The notes below the pieces were generated by a model that saw only the letters and a program-made list of their open reading frames with translations, searched no databases and was not told where the DNA came from. Of a stretch of 64,000 nucleotides of DNA, positions 33,288 to 41,586 are shown piece after piece (within the stretch, counting starts at the first letter, position 1; each line of letters opens with the position of its first letter). Both the position numbers and the translations under genes were made by a program. Source of the DNA: Microbacterium atlanticum (lineage in GTDB: Bacteria; Actinomycetota; Actinomycetes; Actinomycetales; Microbacteriaceae); NCBI RefSeq assembly GCF_015277815.1, contig NZ_CP063813.1, positions 1,302,001 through 1,366,000 of the forward strand. The letters are read 5' to 3'.

Positions 33288-34489
33288 CCGCTCGGGCGGC
33301 GCCGCCGGCTGCGGCGCGCGCCGCTCTGGTCGTCGCCGCGATCTACCTCGGCGCTCGTGCGGTCACGACCGCGATGCTGGTCGTCGCGGCGGAGCTGTCG
33401 GGCTACGGCTCGCGCATGGGCCCGGATGCTGAACTCACCGACACCGTCGTGGCGTGGGACGGCTCGTGGTACTGGCTGATCGCCTACTCCGGGTATCCGA
33501 CCGAGCTGCCGCTGACGGAATCGGGCCAGGTCGCCGAGAACGCCTGGGCGTTCCTCCCGCTCTACCCTCACCTTGCGCAGCTGGTCTCCCTGCCGTTCGG
33601 CTCGTGGGCGTATGGCGCTGCGATCGTGTCGCTGGTCGCCGGGTACGGGGCATCCGTCGTCCTCTACCACCTGCTGCGGCCCAGGCTCGATCATCGCGCG
33701 GCGCTGTGGGCCGTCGCGTTCTTCGCTGCGGGCCCCCTGGCTGCGCTGTTCCATGTCGGCTACGCGGAGTCGCTGAACCTGCTGTGGCTGTTCTGCTCGC
33801 TGTGGTGCGTGCTGCACCGCCGGTACGGCTGGCTGTACGCGCTCATCCCGCTCATGGCGTTCACGAGGCCCGGAGTGCTGGCCTTCTCGCTGTTCCTCGC
33901 GCTCTTCGGCGTCTGGCGCTGGGCGACCAGATCGCGCGAGCCGTTGCCGGTCGCCGAGGTCGTCCACATCGTGCTCCTCGGACTGCTCGCTGCGGGCGCA
34001 GGGTTCGCCTGGCAGTTCATCGCGGGCTGGATCACCGGTGTGCCCGACGCCTACCTCGCGACGGAACTCGCCTGGCGCCGCAACTGGGTTCCCGGTGATG
34101 CGGCCTTCGTGCCGTTCGAGCCGTTCCTCGCCGGTATCGCGTTCTGGTTCGGCACGATGTGGAACCTGCCCGTCCAGCTCGGCTATGCGGCTCTCGCCGG
34201 CGCTGTGGTGCTGATCGCCGCGGCGCTGCTCTTCCTGCCCCAGGTGCGCCGGCTGGGCGTGGAGCTGCGGCTGTGGAGCGTGAGCTACCTGGTCTACCTC
34301 CTGCTGGTCTTCTTCCCGCAGTCGAGCGTCTTCCGGCTGCTCGTGCCCCTCTCGCCGCTGTGGGGCGCCTTCGCGGTGCCTCGGTCCCGCCTGTGGCGCG
34401 CGAGCGTGCTCGTCGTCTGCCTGGTCGGACAGTGGTGGTGGATCTACAACATGTACGCCCTCGGCAACCAGACGTGGCAGGTCCCTTGA
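33269..34489 (+). CDS. PIG-V-like membrane mannosyltransferase
   Basis: 406 residues with about ten membrane helices. The first large extracytoplasmic loop has AWDGSWYWLIAYSGYP (residues about 65-80) followed by AFLPLYPHLAQL. The W-D-x-x-W-Y and F-L-P-L-Y-P patterns are those of PIG-V/GPI-mannosyltransferase-like GT-C enzymes that use polyprenyl-phosphate mannose. The likely product is mannosylated lipid or protein of the cell envelope, unproven. GTG 33269 starts inside the dapE tail, so the two genes are coupled. Confidence 0.75.
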   Translation: MAERELTARAAPPAAARAALVVAAIYLGARAVTTAMLVVAAELSGYGSRMGPDAELTDTVVAWDGSWYWLIAYSGYPTELPLTESGQVAENAWAFLPLYPHLAQLVSLPFGSWAYGAAIVSLVAGYGASVVLYHLLRPRLDHRAALWAVAFFAAGPLAALFHVGYAESLNLLWLFCSLWCVLHRRYGWLYALIPLMAFTRPGVLAFSLFLALFGVWRWATRSREPLPVAEVVHIVLLGLLAAGAGFAWQFIAGWITGVPDAYLATELAWRRNWVPGDAAFVPFEPFLAGIAFWFGTMWNLPVQLGYAALAGAVVLIAAALLFLPQVRRLGVELRLWSVSYLVYLLLVFFPQSSVFRLLVPLSPLWGAFAVPRSRLWRASVLVVCLVGQWWWIYNMYALGNQTWQVP

Positions 34490-34585
34490 CCCGACCGACA
34501 CGGATGCCGCTTTCCCCAAGCGTGCCCGTTCACTATTGCCTCACGATAAACTTGAGGCGCAGACCATCGATGTAAAGGAGCCGCA

Positions 34586-34759
34586 ATGGCAGCCATGAAG
34601 CCGAGAACCGGAGACGGGCCGATGGAGGCCGTGAAGGAGGGTCGACTCATCATCGTGCGCGTGCCGCTCGAGGGAGGCGGCCGCCTCGTCGTCTCGGTGA
34701 ACGACGCTGAGGCCAAGGAGCTCTACGACGTCCTGGGGGGCGTCGTCAACGCCGCGTGA
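34586..34759 (+). CDS. DUF3117 small protein
   Basis: 57 residues (MAAMKPRTGDGPMEAVKEGR ... DVLGGVVNAA) with an AAGGAG ribosome site 5 nt before the ATG. The sequence is that of DUF3117, a very conserved actinobacterial protein of unknown function. A TAAACT hexamer at 34547-34552 could be its promoter -10. A strong hairpin terminator follows, so it is monocistronic and probably well expressed. Easily missed because of its size. Confidence 0.9.
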   Translation: MAAMKPRTGDGPMEAVKEGRLIIVRVPLEGGGRLVVSVNDAEAKELYDVLGGVVNAA

Positions 34760-34772
34760 CAAGCATTCGCGT

Positions 34773-34808
34773 GAACGGCCGGTCCTCTCAGGGCCGGCCG
34801 TTCCTGTC
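34773..34808 (+). terminator. Terminator after the DUF3117 gene
   Basis: GAACGGCCGGTCC (34773-34785) pairs with GGGCCGGCCGTTC (34791-34803), 13 bp with one T-G wobble and a TCTCA loop. A short CTGTCT tail follows. Also the boundary to the convergent methyltransferase gene. Confidence 0.8.
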
Positions 34809-34820
34809 TGCGGAGCCGAG

Positions 34821-35456
34821 TCAGGTGGTCGGGACGGTCGTGAGCTGGAGGAGTCCCTCACCCGTGATCGAAAGCGCCCCGATGACGGCGGGCGAGCCCT
34901 GCGTCTCCTGGATGAGCGACCGGTAGGCCGAGGTCACGGGATCCCGCCGTACCGGGTCGGCGACCGCCCCGCCAGCGAGCACGCGGGGCACGAGCACCGT
35001 CCCGCCGGCGCGGACCAGGCGCAAGCCGTGCTCGACGTACTCGATGACACCCTCGGGGTCGGCGTCGACCAGCACGATGTCGTAGGACGCCTCGTTCATG
35101 CGGGGGAGCACCTCCGCCGCGCGGCCGGTGATGAAGCGCGCCCGCGCTGGGGGGACGCGAGCGTCGGTGAACGCCTGGCGGGCGGCGCCGAGGTGCTCGG
35201 GCTCCTTGTCGATGGTGGTGAGCGTGGCGCGCGGCGAGCCGCGGAGCAGCCACAGTCCCGAGACGCCGGCGCCCGTGCCGATCTCCACGATGTTGAGGGC
35301 CTGCGAGACCGCGGCGATCACGGCGCACTGGGCGCCGACGGCGGGACTGATCGGGGCCGCACCCAGCTCGAGCGCGTGGGCGCGGGCTCGGGCGATGTGA
35401 TCCGGCTCGTTGGTCACCTCGTCGACGAACCGCTGGTTCGCGTCGTGCTCTCCCAT
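34821..35456 (-). CDS. O-methyltransferase (class I SAM-dependent, family 3)
   Basis: 211 residues. SAM-binding motif I is NIVEIGTGAGVSGLWLLRG, motif post-I TLTTIDKEPEHLGAARQAF, and DIVLVDADPEGVIEYVEHGL supplies the metal-binding Asp, a pattern of catechol/caffeoyl-CoA-type O-methyltransferases. A GGAGGG site lies 6 nt upstream of the chosen ATG 35456; an earlier in-frame ATG at 35462 would leave no spacing. In mycobacteria a homologous gene lies near sigE (recalled synteny). The substrate is unknown. Confidence 0.85.
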   Translation of the reverse strand: MGEHDANQRFVDEVTNEPDHIARARAHALELGAAPISPAVGAQCAVIAAVSQALNIVEIGTGAGVSGLWLLRGSPRATLTTIDKEPEHLGAARQAFTDARVPPARARFITGRAAEVLPRMNEASYDIVLVDADPEGVIEYVEHGLRLVRAGGTVLVPRVLAGGAVADPVRRDPVTSAYRSLIQETQGSPAVIGALSITGEGLLQLTTVPTT

Positions 35457-35517
35457 GCACATCCCTCCGACGGCCAGCCTACGCGGCGCCGCGGCGCTGG
35501 CCGCACAGGCGCGGCGG

Positions 35518-35523
35518 TAACCT
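35518..35523 (+). promoter_or_regulatory. -10 box for tatB
   Basis: TAACCT, 6 nt before ATG 35530. Confidence 0.5.
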
Positions 35524-35529
35524 GATGTC

Positions 35530-35922
35530 ATGATCTTCGGCCTCACGATCGAGAAGCTGCTGCTGATCGGACTCGTTGCGGCACTCATCGTCGGACCCGA
35601 GCGGCTGCCTCGCTACGCGGAGTCGCTGGCGCAGTTCACCAAGCGCGCGCGGGAATGGGTGTCGACGGCCAAGACCCGGGTGCGCGACGAGATGGGCGAG
35701 GACTTCGACGACGTCGACTGGCGCACGCTCGATCCCCGGCAGTATGATCCGCGGCGCATCATCCGCGAGGCGCTCCTCGACGACGCACCGGTGCCGACCG
35801 TCCGCGCGGCGCAGGTGGCGGGCGCTGCCACCAGCGCCCTGGCGCCGCCGGAGCAGCCGGTGAAGTCGCCGTTCCGCGGCCCGGAGGCCGGTCCGCCGCC
35901 GTTCGACAGCGAGGCCACCTGA
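35530..35922 (+). CDS. tatB: Sec-independent protein translocase TatB
   Basis: 130 residues. One N-terminal membrane helix (residues about 6-22, IEKLLLIGLVAALIVGPERLP) with the conserved GPERLP hinge is followed by the amphipathic helix RYAESLAQFTKRAREWVST and an acidic, then Pro-rich tail ending PPFDSEAT. TatB binds twin-arginine signal peptides in complex with TatC. Distinguishing TatB from TatA rests on GPERLPRYAE and length. It is convergent with mrp. Confidence 0.88.
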   Translation: MIFGLTIEKLLLIGLVAALIVGPERLPRYAESLAQFTKRAREWVSTAKTRVRDEMGEDFDDVDWRTLDPRQYDPRRIIREALLDDAPVPTVRAAQVAGAATSALAPPEQPVKSPFRGPEAGPPPFDSEAT

Positions 35923-35931
35923 TCGCGCAGC

Positions 35932-37086
35932 TCAGCGCAGACGGAGCGGGAGCGCGCGCCCGGACAGCCCCCGAGGGGTGGTGGCGAGCGCCTCGGCGAC
36001 GTCGGCGATGGCGCGTGCGGCCGGATCGTCGGGGTGGGCGAGGACCGCAGGGACGCCGGCGTCGGCATCCGCCCGCAGCGCGGGGCTCAGCGGCACGGAG
36101 GCGAGCAGCGGAACCTCCGATCCGGCGCGCGACAGCGCGTCGGCGACCGCGGCTCCGCCGCCTTCGCCGAAGAGCGGGAGGAGCGTCCCGTCTGGAAGCG
36201 TCATCGCGCCCATGTTCTCGACCACGCCGATGACGCGCTGTCCGGTCTGCCGGGCCACCAGGCCGCTGCGCACCGCCACATCGGATGCCGCAGCCTGCGG
36301 AGTGGTCACCACGAGCACCTCGGCGTTGGGCAGCAGCTGTCCGACGGAGATCGCGATGTCGCCGGTGCCCGGCGGCATGTCCAGCAGCAGCACGTCGAGG
36401 TCCCCGAAGTAGACGTCGGTGAGGAACTGCTGCACCGTCCGGTGCAGCATCGGACCGCGCCACGCGACGGCGCCGATCGCGCCGTCATCGGCGCCGCGGC
36501 GCAGGAACATCCCGATCGAGATCGTCTTCACGCCGTGGGCGACCGGCGGCAGCATCAGGTCGTCCACGCGGGTGGGCTGCGGCACCGAGCCGTCCGCGGC
36601 GACCAGCCCCAGCTGGGCGGGGATCGAGAACCCGTGCACGTCGGCGTCGATGAGACCGACGGCGAGGCCGCGCGCGGCGAGCGCGACGGCGAGATTGGCG
36701 GTGACGGTGGACTTGCCCACGCCGCCCTTGCCGCTCGTGACGGCGATGACGCGGGTGAGCGTCCCGGGCCCGAAGGGCATCTCGCGCCCCCGCCTTCCGC
36801 GGAGCCGCTCGGTGAGCGCGTGCCGCTCCGCGGGTGTCATGACGCCCACCTCGAGTTCGACCTCCGTGACGCCGGGGACGGATGCCGCGGCCGCGCGCAC
36901 GTCCGCGGCGATCCGGTCGGCGGCGGGACAGCCGACGATGGTGAGCGCGATGCCCACGTTGGCGACACCCCCGTCGCCGACGGACACTTCCCGCACCATG
37001 TCGAGCTCGCCGATGGGGCGGCGCAGCTCCGGGTCCGGGACGGCGCCGACCGCGGTGCGGACCGCGTCCGTGAGCGGGTCGGTCAT
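35932..37086 (-). CDS. mrp: Mrp/ApbC family P-loop ATPase (iron-sulfur cluster carrier)
   Basis: 384 residues. An N-terminal MIP18/DUF59 domain (residues 1-90, TIVGCPAADRIAADV) precedes the deviant Walker A SGKGGVGKST (119-127), GLIDADVHGFSIP and LLLDMPPGTGDIA. The CxxC pair that binds the cluster in E. coli Mrp is replaced by MTLPDGTLLPLFGEGGG; from memory, actinobacterial homologs commonly lack it, so carrier chemistry here is uncertain. It overlaps the upstream DUF1003 gene by 4 nt. Confidence 0.85.
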   Translation of the reverse strand: MTDPLTDAVRTAVGAVPDPELRRPIGELDMVREVSVGDGGVANVGIALTIVGCPAADRIAADVRAAAASVPGVTEVELEVGVMTPAERHALTERLRGRRGREMPFGPGTLTRVIAVTSGKGGVGKSTVTANLAVALAARGLAVGLIDADVHGFSIPAQLGLVAADGSVPQPTRVDDLMLPPVAHGVKTISIGMFLRRGADDGAIGAVAWRGPMLHRTVQQFLTDVYFGDLDVLLLDMPPGTGDIAISVGQLLPNAEVLVVTTPQAAASDVAVRSGLVARQTGQRVIGVVENMGAMTLPDGTLLPLFGEGGGAAVADALSRAGSEVPLLASVPLSPALRADADAGVPAVLAHPDDPAARAIADVAEALATTPRGLSGRALPLRLR

Positions 37087-37613
37087 CGGGCCGGAGTGTC
37101 GGGCGCGGCGTCCGCGCTGCTGTCGAGCCGGTCCGCGAGAGCGCGCAGCTCGTGGCGCAGCACGTCTCGGCTGACGGCCTGGTCGGCGTAGTCCTTCACT
37201 GCCATGCGCAGCGCCACCACCTCGCGGGCGAGGTACTCGGTGTCGGCGAGGTTGCGCTCGGCGCGCTGGCGATCCTGCTCGATCTGCACGCGGTCCCGGT
37301 CGTCCTGACGGTTCTGCGCCAGCAGGATGAGGGGCGCCGCGTACGAGGCCTGGAGCGACAGGATCAGCGTCAGGAGCGTGTAGTTGTACTCGCGCGGATC
37401 GAACTGCCACTCCCGCGGCGCGAACGTGTTCCACGCGAGCCACACGACGACGAAGATCGTCATCCCGATGAGGAAGCCGGAGGTCCCCATCGCGCGGGCG
37501 AACGCCTCGGAGAAGCGACCGAACCGGTCGCTGGACGGCTGCGGGGAGCGCTGCAGCATGCCGGAGCGGCCGCGGGGCGCGTCGAGCGAGGGCTGACGGG
37601 TGTTGCGGGCCAT
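37083..37613 (-). CDS. DUF1003 membrane protein
   Basis: 176 residues. A disordered basic N-terminus (residues 1-40), then two membrane helices (about 45-65 and 80-100: GTSGFLIGMTIFVVVWLAWN and YTLLTLILSLQASYAAPLIL) joined by the DUF1003 hallmark NTFAPREWQFDPREYNY, and a cytoplasmic coiled coil (DDRDRVQIEQDRQRAERN). The function is unknown. Its start overlaps the stop of the MgtE-N/CBS gene by one base, suggesting a complex of soluble sensor and membrane component. Confidence 0.8.
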   Translation of the reverse strand: MARNTRQPSLDAPRGRSGMLQRSPQPSSDRFGRFSEAFARAMGTSGFLIGMTIFVVVWLAWNTFAPREWQFDPREYNYTLLTLILSLQASYAAPLILLAQNRQDDRDRVQIEQDRQRAERNLADTEYLAREVVALRMAVKDYADQAVSRDVLRHELRALADRLDSSADAAPDTPAR

Positions 37614-38914
37614 CAGCGCCTCCGGGGAATGCTCGCGGTCGTGGTGGGTACGGGTTCGGACGCCGGACGTTCACCCTCCTCGGCGTCGTGGGATCTCCAG
37701 TCCTCGGGCAGCAGGTGGTCGAGCACGTCGTCGACGCTCACCGCGCCGACGAGGCGATGGGCCGGATCCACGACGGGCAGCGACACGAGGTTGTACGACG
37801 CGAGCAGACGCGCCACCTCGGCCGCTGATGCGGTGGCCGGCACCGGGTCGAGGGTGTCGTCGATGATCGCGCCGAGGCGCTCGTGCGGCGGATACCGCAG
37901 CATCCGCTGGAAGTGGACGGTGCCCAGGAGCCGGCCGGTGGGCGTCTCGTACGGCGGGAGCGTCACGAACACCGCCGCGGCGAGCGCGGGGTGCAGCTCG
38001 TGCCGCCGGATGAGGGCCAGCGCCTCCGCGATCGTCGCGTCGGCGGAGAGCACGATCGGCTCGCTCGTCATGAGGCCGCCGGCGGTCTCGGGGCCGTACT
38101 TCAGCAGCGCGCGGACGTCCTCCGCCTCCTCGGGCTCCATGAGGTCCAGCAGCTCCTCGCGCTGGTCCTCGGGGAGCTGGCCGAGCACGTCCGCTGCGTC
38201 GTCGGGCTCCATCGCGTCGAGGATGTCGGCGGCACGCTCGTCGTCCAGCGCCTCGAGGATGTGCACCTGCTCCTCCTCCGGCATCTCCTCGAGCGCGTCG
38301 GCGAGGCGGTCGTCGGGAAGCTCCTCGACCACCTCGAGGAGGCGCTCCTCCGGCAGGTCGAGGAGGGTGTTGGCGAGATCCGCCGGGCGCAGCTCGGAAT
38401 AAGTGGCGACCAGCTGTTCGGCGGACTGCGCCTCACCGGGCACCTGGCTCTCGCGCACCGCGTCCCAGTTGGCGAAAGTCGTGGCGCCCTTGGCGAAGGG
38501 GGAGGCGCTGGTCTTCGGCTTGCGCAGGAAGAGCTGCCCGACATCCCACTCGCCCAGACGGTTGCGCTCGATGGCGACGTCCTCGATGACAGCGGTTCCG
38601 GAGCCGTCGGCGAAGAACACCTTGCGCCCGAGCATCTCCGCCATGACGCGGACTTCGCCGCCGCGCTGCTGGAAGCGGCGCACGTTGATGAGGCCGGTCG
38701 TGATGACCTGGCCCGTGGCGATCGAGGTGACCCGCCCGATCGAGACGAACACGTTGCGGCGGCCGGGGATCTCGACCACCAGACCGATCACACGCGGGGG
38801 ATCGTCCTTTCGGTAGATGACGACGACGTCACGGACCTTGCCGAGGCGGTCGCCCACGGGATCGAAGACCGAGCACCCGGACAGGCGCGCGACGAAAACC
38901 CTCTGCGTGCTCAC
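37613..38914 (-). CDS. Soluble PRC-barrel / MgtE-N / CBS-domain protein
   Basis: 433 residues with no membrane segment. Two PRC-barrel-like repeats occupy residues about 1-130 (DPVGDRLGKVRDVVV). A helical, very acidic MgtE_N domain follows at about 185-290 (LLDLPEERLLEVVEELPDDR, GQLPEDQREELLDLM), then paired CBS motifs (MTSEPIVLSADATIAEALAL; LVSLPVVDPAHRLVGAVSVD). MgtE_N-CBS is the Mg2+-sensing gate of the MgtE channel; here the channel is missing. Start GTG 38914, set by a TACGCT box 7 nt upstream. Confidence 0.85.
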   Translation of the reverse strand: MSTQRVFVARLSGCSVFDPVGDRLGKVRDVVVIYRKDDPPRVIGLVVEIPGRRNVFVSIGRVTSIATGQVITTGLINVRRFQQRGGEVRVMAEMLGRKVFFADGSGTAVIEDVAIERNRLGEWDVGQLFLRKPKTSASPFAKGATTFANWDAVRESQVPGEAQSAEQLVATYSELRPADLANTLLDLPEERLLEVVEELPDDRLADALEEMPEEEQVHILEALDDERAADILDAMEPDDAADVLGQLPEDQREELLDLMEPEEAEDVRALLKYGPETAGGLMTSEPIVLSADATIAEALALIRRHELHPALAAAVFVTLPPYETPTGRLLGTVHFQRMLRYPPHERLGAIIDDTLDPVPATASAAEVARLLASYNLVSLPVVDPAHRLVGAVSVDDVLDHLLPEDWRSHDAEEGERPASEPVPTTTASIPRRR

Positions 38915-38921
38915 CCGTCCC

Positions 38922-38927
38922 AGCGTA
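38922..38927 (-). promoter_or_regulatory. -10 box for the MgtE-N/CBS gene
   Basis: TACGCT on the minus strand, 7 nt before GTG 38914. Confidence 0.5.
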
Positions 38928-38954
38928 GTCCGCGTGCCGTGGGAGGATGGGGAG

Positions 38955-39623
38955 ATGACCATGATGGGAGGCCGCTCCGCGAAGGGCTCGGACGCCGTCG
39001 GACAGACGGTGGCGAGCTTCCCGACGTACGAGGCGGCGCAGAAGGCGGTGTCCTCTCTCATCGCCGCCGAGATCCCGGCGCGCGAGATCGCGATCGTCGG
39101 TCAGGGGCTGCGCTCGGTCGAGCGGGTCACGGGTCGACTCGGCTACGCCTCGGCCGCCCGCTCGGGCGCGGTGAACGGACTGCTGCTCGGGCTGCTGTTC
39201 TCGGCGATCCTGGTCATCGGCTCGCCGTCCGTGCCGATCCAGGCATTCGTCGGGGTGCTGTTCGTGGGCATCGCGATCGGCATGCTCATGAGCATCGTCG
39301 CCTACTCGTTCGTCAGGCGCCGGCGGGACTACGCATCCGTCATGCAGGTCATCGCGGACCATTACGAGGTCACCGTCACCGACGGCAGCGTCAGCCGCGC
39401 CCGGCAGGTGCTGGGTCCGCAGTCCACCGCGCCCTCGAGCCCGTCGCAGAGCCAGGCGGCGACCGCGGTGCCGGCCGCCACGGACGAACCGCCCAAGTAC
39501 GGCGAGCGCGTCGTCACGACGCCCGAGGCCGCTGCGGGCGCGGCACCGGCCGAGGACGACGACGCACCACCGCACGACCCCTCGTCCGACGCCGTCGCAG
39601 ACGACAGCCCCCACCGCGCGTGA
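38955..39623 (+). CDS. General-stress-protein-17M-like membrane protein
   Basis: 222 residues. The N-terminal domain (VASFPTYEAAQKAVSSLI, IAIVGQGLRSVERVTGRLGY) matches the general stress protein 17M-like fold. Two membrane helices follow at about 75-100 and 102-125, then a short soluble stretch and a long low-complexity acidic tail (EDDDAPPHDPSSD). It is divergent from the MgtE-N gene and shares a 40-nt intergenic region with it. The function is unknown. A GGAGG site 8 nt before ATG 38955 supports the start. Confidence 0.72.
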   Translation: MTMMGGRSAKGSDAVGQTVASFPTYEAAQKAVSSLIAAEIPAREIAIVGQGLRSVERVTGRLGYASAARSGAVNGLLLGLLFSAILVIGSPSVPIQAFVGVLFVGIAIGMLMSIVAYSFVRRRRDYASVMQVIADHYEVTVTDGSVSRARQVLGPQSTAPSSPSQSQAATAVPAATDEPPKYGERVVTTPEAAAGAAPAEDDDAPPHDPSSDAVADDSPHRA

Positions 39624-40318
39624 CCTCGACGACCTCGATCACGATCCCGGTCGAGCTGCCGAACGGCCGCGCGGACGTCTCCGCCGACCTCGTGATCCCG
39701 CCGACCCCGTGGGGGTTCGCCGCCCTGGCCCATGGAGCGGGCGCGGGGTTCCGGCATCCGTTCCTCACCGGTTTCGCCGACGCCCTCGCCGAGGCGGGGG
39801 TCGCGACGCTGCGGTTCAACTTCCCTTACGCGCAGGCCGGAAGACGGATGCCGGGCCCGGCCGCGCACGCGATCGCGACGTGGCAGGCGGTGCACGCCGG
39901 GTTGACCGAGCGCGCCGCCGGTCTGCCGGTGTTCGCCGTGGGCAAGTCGTACGGCGGGCGGATGGCGTCGATGGCGGCGGCCGAGCGCGGGATCGACCCG
40001 GCCGGCGTGGCGTACCTGGGCTATCCGCTGCACCCGCCCGGAAGCCCGGACAAGGCGCGCGTCGCGCACCTGCCGGACGTCGCGCCGCCACAGCTGTTCG
40101 TGACGGGATCGAACGATCCGTTCGTCGACCCGCACGATCAGCTCGAGCGGGCGGTGGCCTCGTGCCGGTCGGCGAAGATCTGGTGGGTCGAGGGAGGCGG
40201 CCATTCCTTCGAGGTGAAGGGCCGCAAGAGAGCGCCCGCCGAGGTGGCCGCCGAGCTGGCGTCCCCGGTCGCCGCGTGGTTGCGTGCGACTCACTCCGCC
40301 GCCGGCGGACCGGCGTAG
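39620..40318 (+). CDS. Alpha/beta hydrolase (dienelactone-hydrolase-like / TEX30 group)
   Basis: 232 residues. FAALAHGAGAGFRHPFLTGF (about residues 35-55) is the oxyanion-hole region, FAVGKSYGGRMASMAAAE (about 112-128) contains the nucleophile elbow G-K-S-Y-G-G, and SNDPFVDP plus GGHSFEVKGRKR supply the acid and His. Start GTG 39620 overlaps the previous stop (GTGA). Its last 28 nt overlap the convergent HTH-citrate-synthase gene. The substrate is unknown. Confidence 0.8.
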   Translation: MTSTTSITIPVELPNGRADVSADLVIPPTPWGFAALAHGAGAGFRHPFLTGFADALAEAGVATLRFNFPYAQAGRRMPGPAAHAIATWQAVHAGLTERAAGLPVFAVGKSYGGRMASMAAAERGIDPAGVAYLGYPLHPPGSPDKARVAHLPDVAPPQLFVTGSNDPFVDPHDQLERAVASCRSAKIWWVEGGGHSFEVKGRKRAPAEVAAELASPVAAWLRATHSAAGGPA

Positions 40319-41490
40319 CGCCCACGCGGGCGCAGTCTCAGAGGCCGCTCGTCGTACTCGTCCCGGGCGTGGGAGATCCAGCCCGCGATACGCCCCACGG
40401 CGAACACGACCCCGCCCGCGTCCGCGGTCATCCCGGCCCAGAGGGTCAGCGCCGCCAGTGCGAGGTCGACGTTCGCGCGGCTGTCGGTGCGTCTGGACAC
40501 CTCGGCCGTCACGGCGTCGACGGCCGACATCACCTCGGCGGTCGCGGGTCGCCGGCGAAGCAGGTCGAGGAGCACCGCCGCCCGCATGTCGCCGTCGGCG
40601 TAGAGCGACTGGCCGAAGCCGGGGATGCCGCGTCCGCCGTCGCGCACCGCGCGGGCGATCGCCGGTGCGGCCGGTTCACCGTCGCGGACGGTGCGCAGCA
40701 GCTGCCACGCCGCGCGGCTCGCCGTTCCGTGCAGCGGTGCATCGAACGCTCCCAGCGCGGCCGTCACCACCCCGTAGCCCGACGCGCGGGCGGATGCCGC
40801 CACCCGGGCGGCGAGCGTCGAGACCGCCAGGTCGTGGTCGATCACGAGGATGAGCGCCGCGTCGAGCAGGCGCTCGCCTTCCGCGTCGTCGTGACCCCCG
40901 AGCGCGCGCCACAGCGTCGGCGCGACGGGTCCGGGAGGCCTTGTCGGTTGAAGAGCTGCCGGAAGTCCTGTCAGCAGCCGGGCACCGATGCGCGTGAGGT
41001 GCTCGGGTGCCGGATCGTCGCGGAGGGGGTCCGCGGCGGCCAGCGCGGTCACGGCGGCGACGAGCCGATCGAGGGGCCGTGCGGCGTCGCCGAGGGACGC
41101 GACCGAGCGACGCGCGAGCTGCAGGTCGTCGGCGTCCGGCGGGCGCAGCTCCGACATCCCCCACAGCCAGCGGACGACGTCCTCGAACGTCTGCTCGCGA
41201 GCCAGCCGCGCTGCAGACCGCTCGCGGTAGAGCAGCACGTCGTCCTCCACGTGCGCGAGCCGCGTGTCCAGCACCATCAGCGGCGTCCCCGGCGTCGCAC
41301 CCCGCGGCGCGACCGGGGGCCGCCGGCGGCGCCCGGCGAAAGCCTCCACCTCGAGCGGGTCGAACCACGAGCCGGCCGCGTCGCGCTCGCGGGACAGCAG
41401 CCCGCGGGACACGTACGCGTACAGCGACTCCGGCTTCACGCCCAGGCGGGCGGCGGCTTCGGCCGCGGTGAGGCGGGGGAGAGCGGTCAT
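40291..41490 (-). CDS. Citrate-synthase-fold protein with N-terminal HTH (probable regulator)
   Basis: 399 residues. Residues 8-30 (TAAEAAARLGVKPESLYAYV) are a MerR/excisionase-like HTH, and the rest is a citrate synthase fold: PLHGT at 252-256 retains the first active-site His and NVDLAL an Asp. The usual GFGH is GFGQ at 291-294, so the His that contacts oxaloacetate is gone. I infer a ligand-sensing transcription regulator rather than an enzyme, acting on the divergent citrate synthase gene. Palindromic sites lie between the genes. Start ATG 41490. Confidence 0.75.
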   Translation of the reverse strand: MTALPRLTAAEAAARLGVKPESLYAYVSRGLLSRERDAAGSWFDPLEVEAFAGRRRRPPVAPRGATPGTPLMVLDTRLAHVEDDVLLYRERSAARLAREQTFEDVVRWLWGMSELRPPDADDLQLARRSVASLGDAARPLDRLVAAVTALAAADPLRDDPAPEHLTRIGARLLTGLPAALQPTRPPGPVAPTLWRALGGHDDAEGERLLDAALILVIDHDLAVSTLAARVAASARASGYGVVTAALGAFDAPLHGTASRAAWQLLRTVRDGEPAAPAIARAVRDGGRGIPGFGQSLYADGDMRAAVLLDLLRRRPATAEVMSAVDAVTAEVSRRTDSRANVDLALAALTLWAGMTADAGGVVFAVGRIAGWISHARDEYDERPLRLRPRGRYAGPPAAE

Positions 41491-41495
41491 AGAGG

Positions 41496-41530
41496 TTGAT
41501 CCGATCAAGATTGACGAACGGTCGATCAAG
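41496..41530. promoter_or_regulatory. Operator-like dyads between the two citrate-synthase-fold genes
   Basis: A perfect TTGAT-CCG-ATCAA dyad lies at 41496-41508. A second set, TTGAC (41511-41515) and ATCAA (41525-41529), follows. The word GATCAAG occurs at 41503-41509 and 41524-41530, exactly 21 bp apart (two helical turns). Candidate binding sites for the HTH protein. Confidence 0.6.
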
Positions 41531-41586
41531 TCAGACCCTGAGTGTAGCGGGCTCGCCACCGAGCCCCCTGCAAGGAAGGGGATCTC

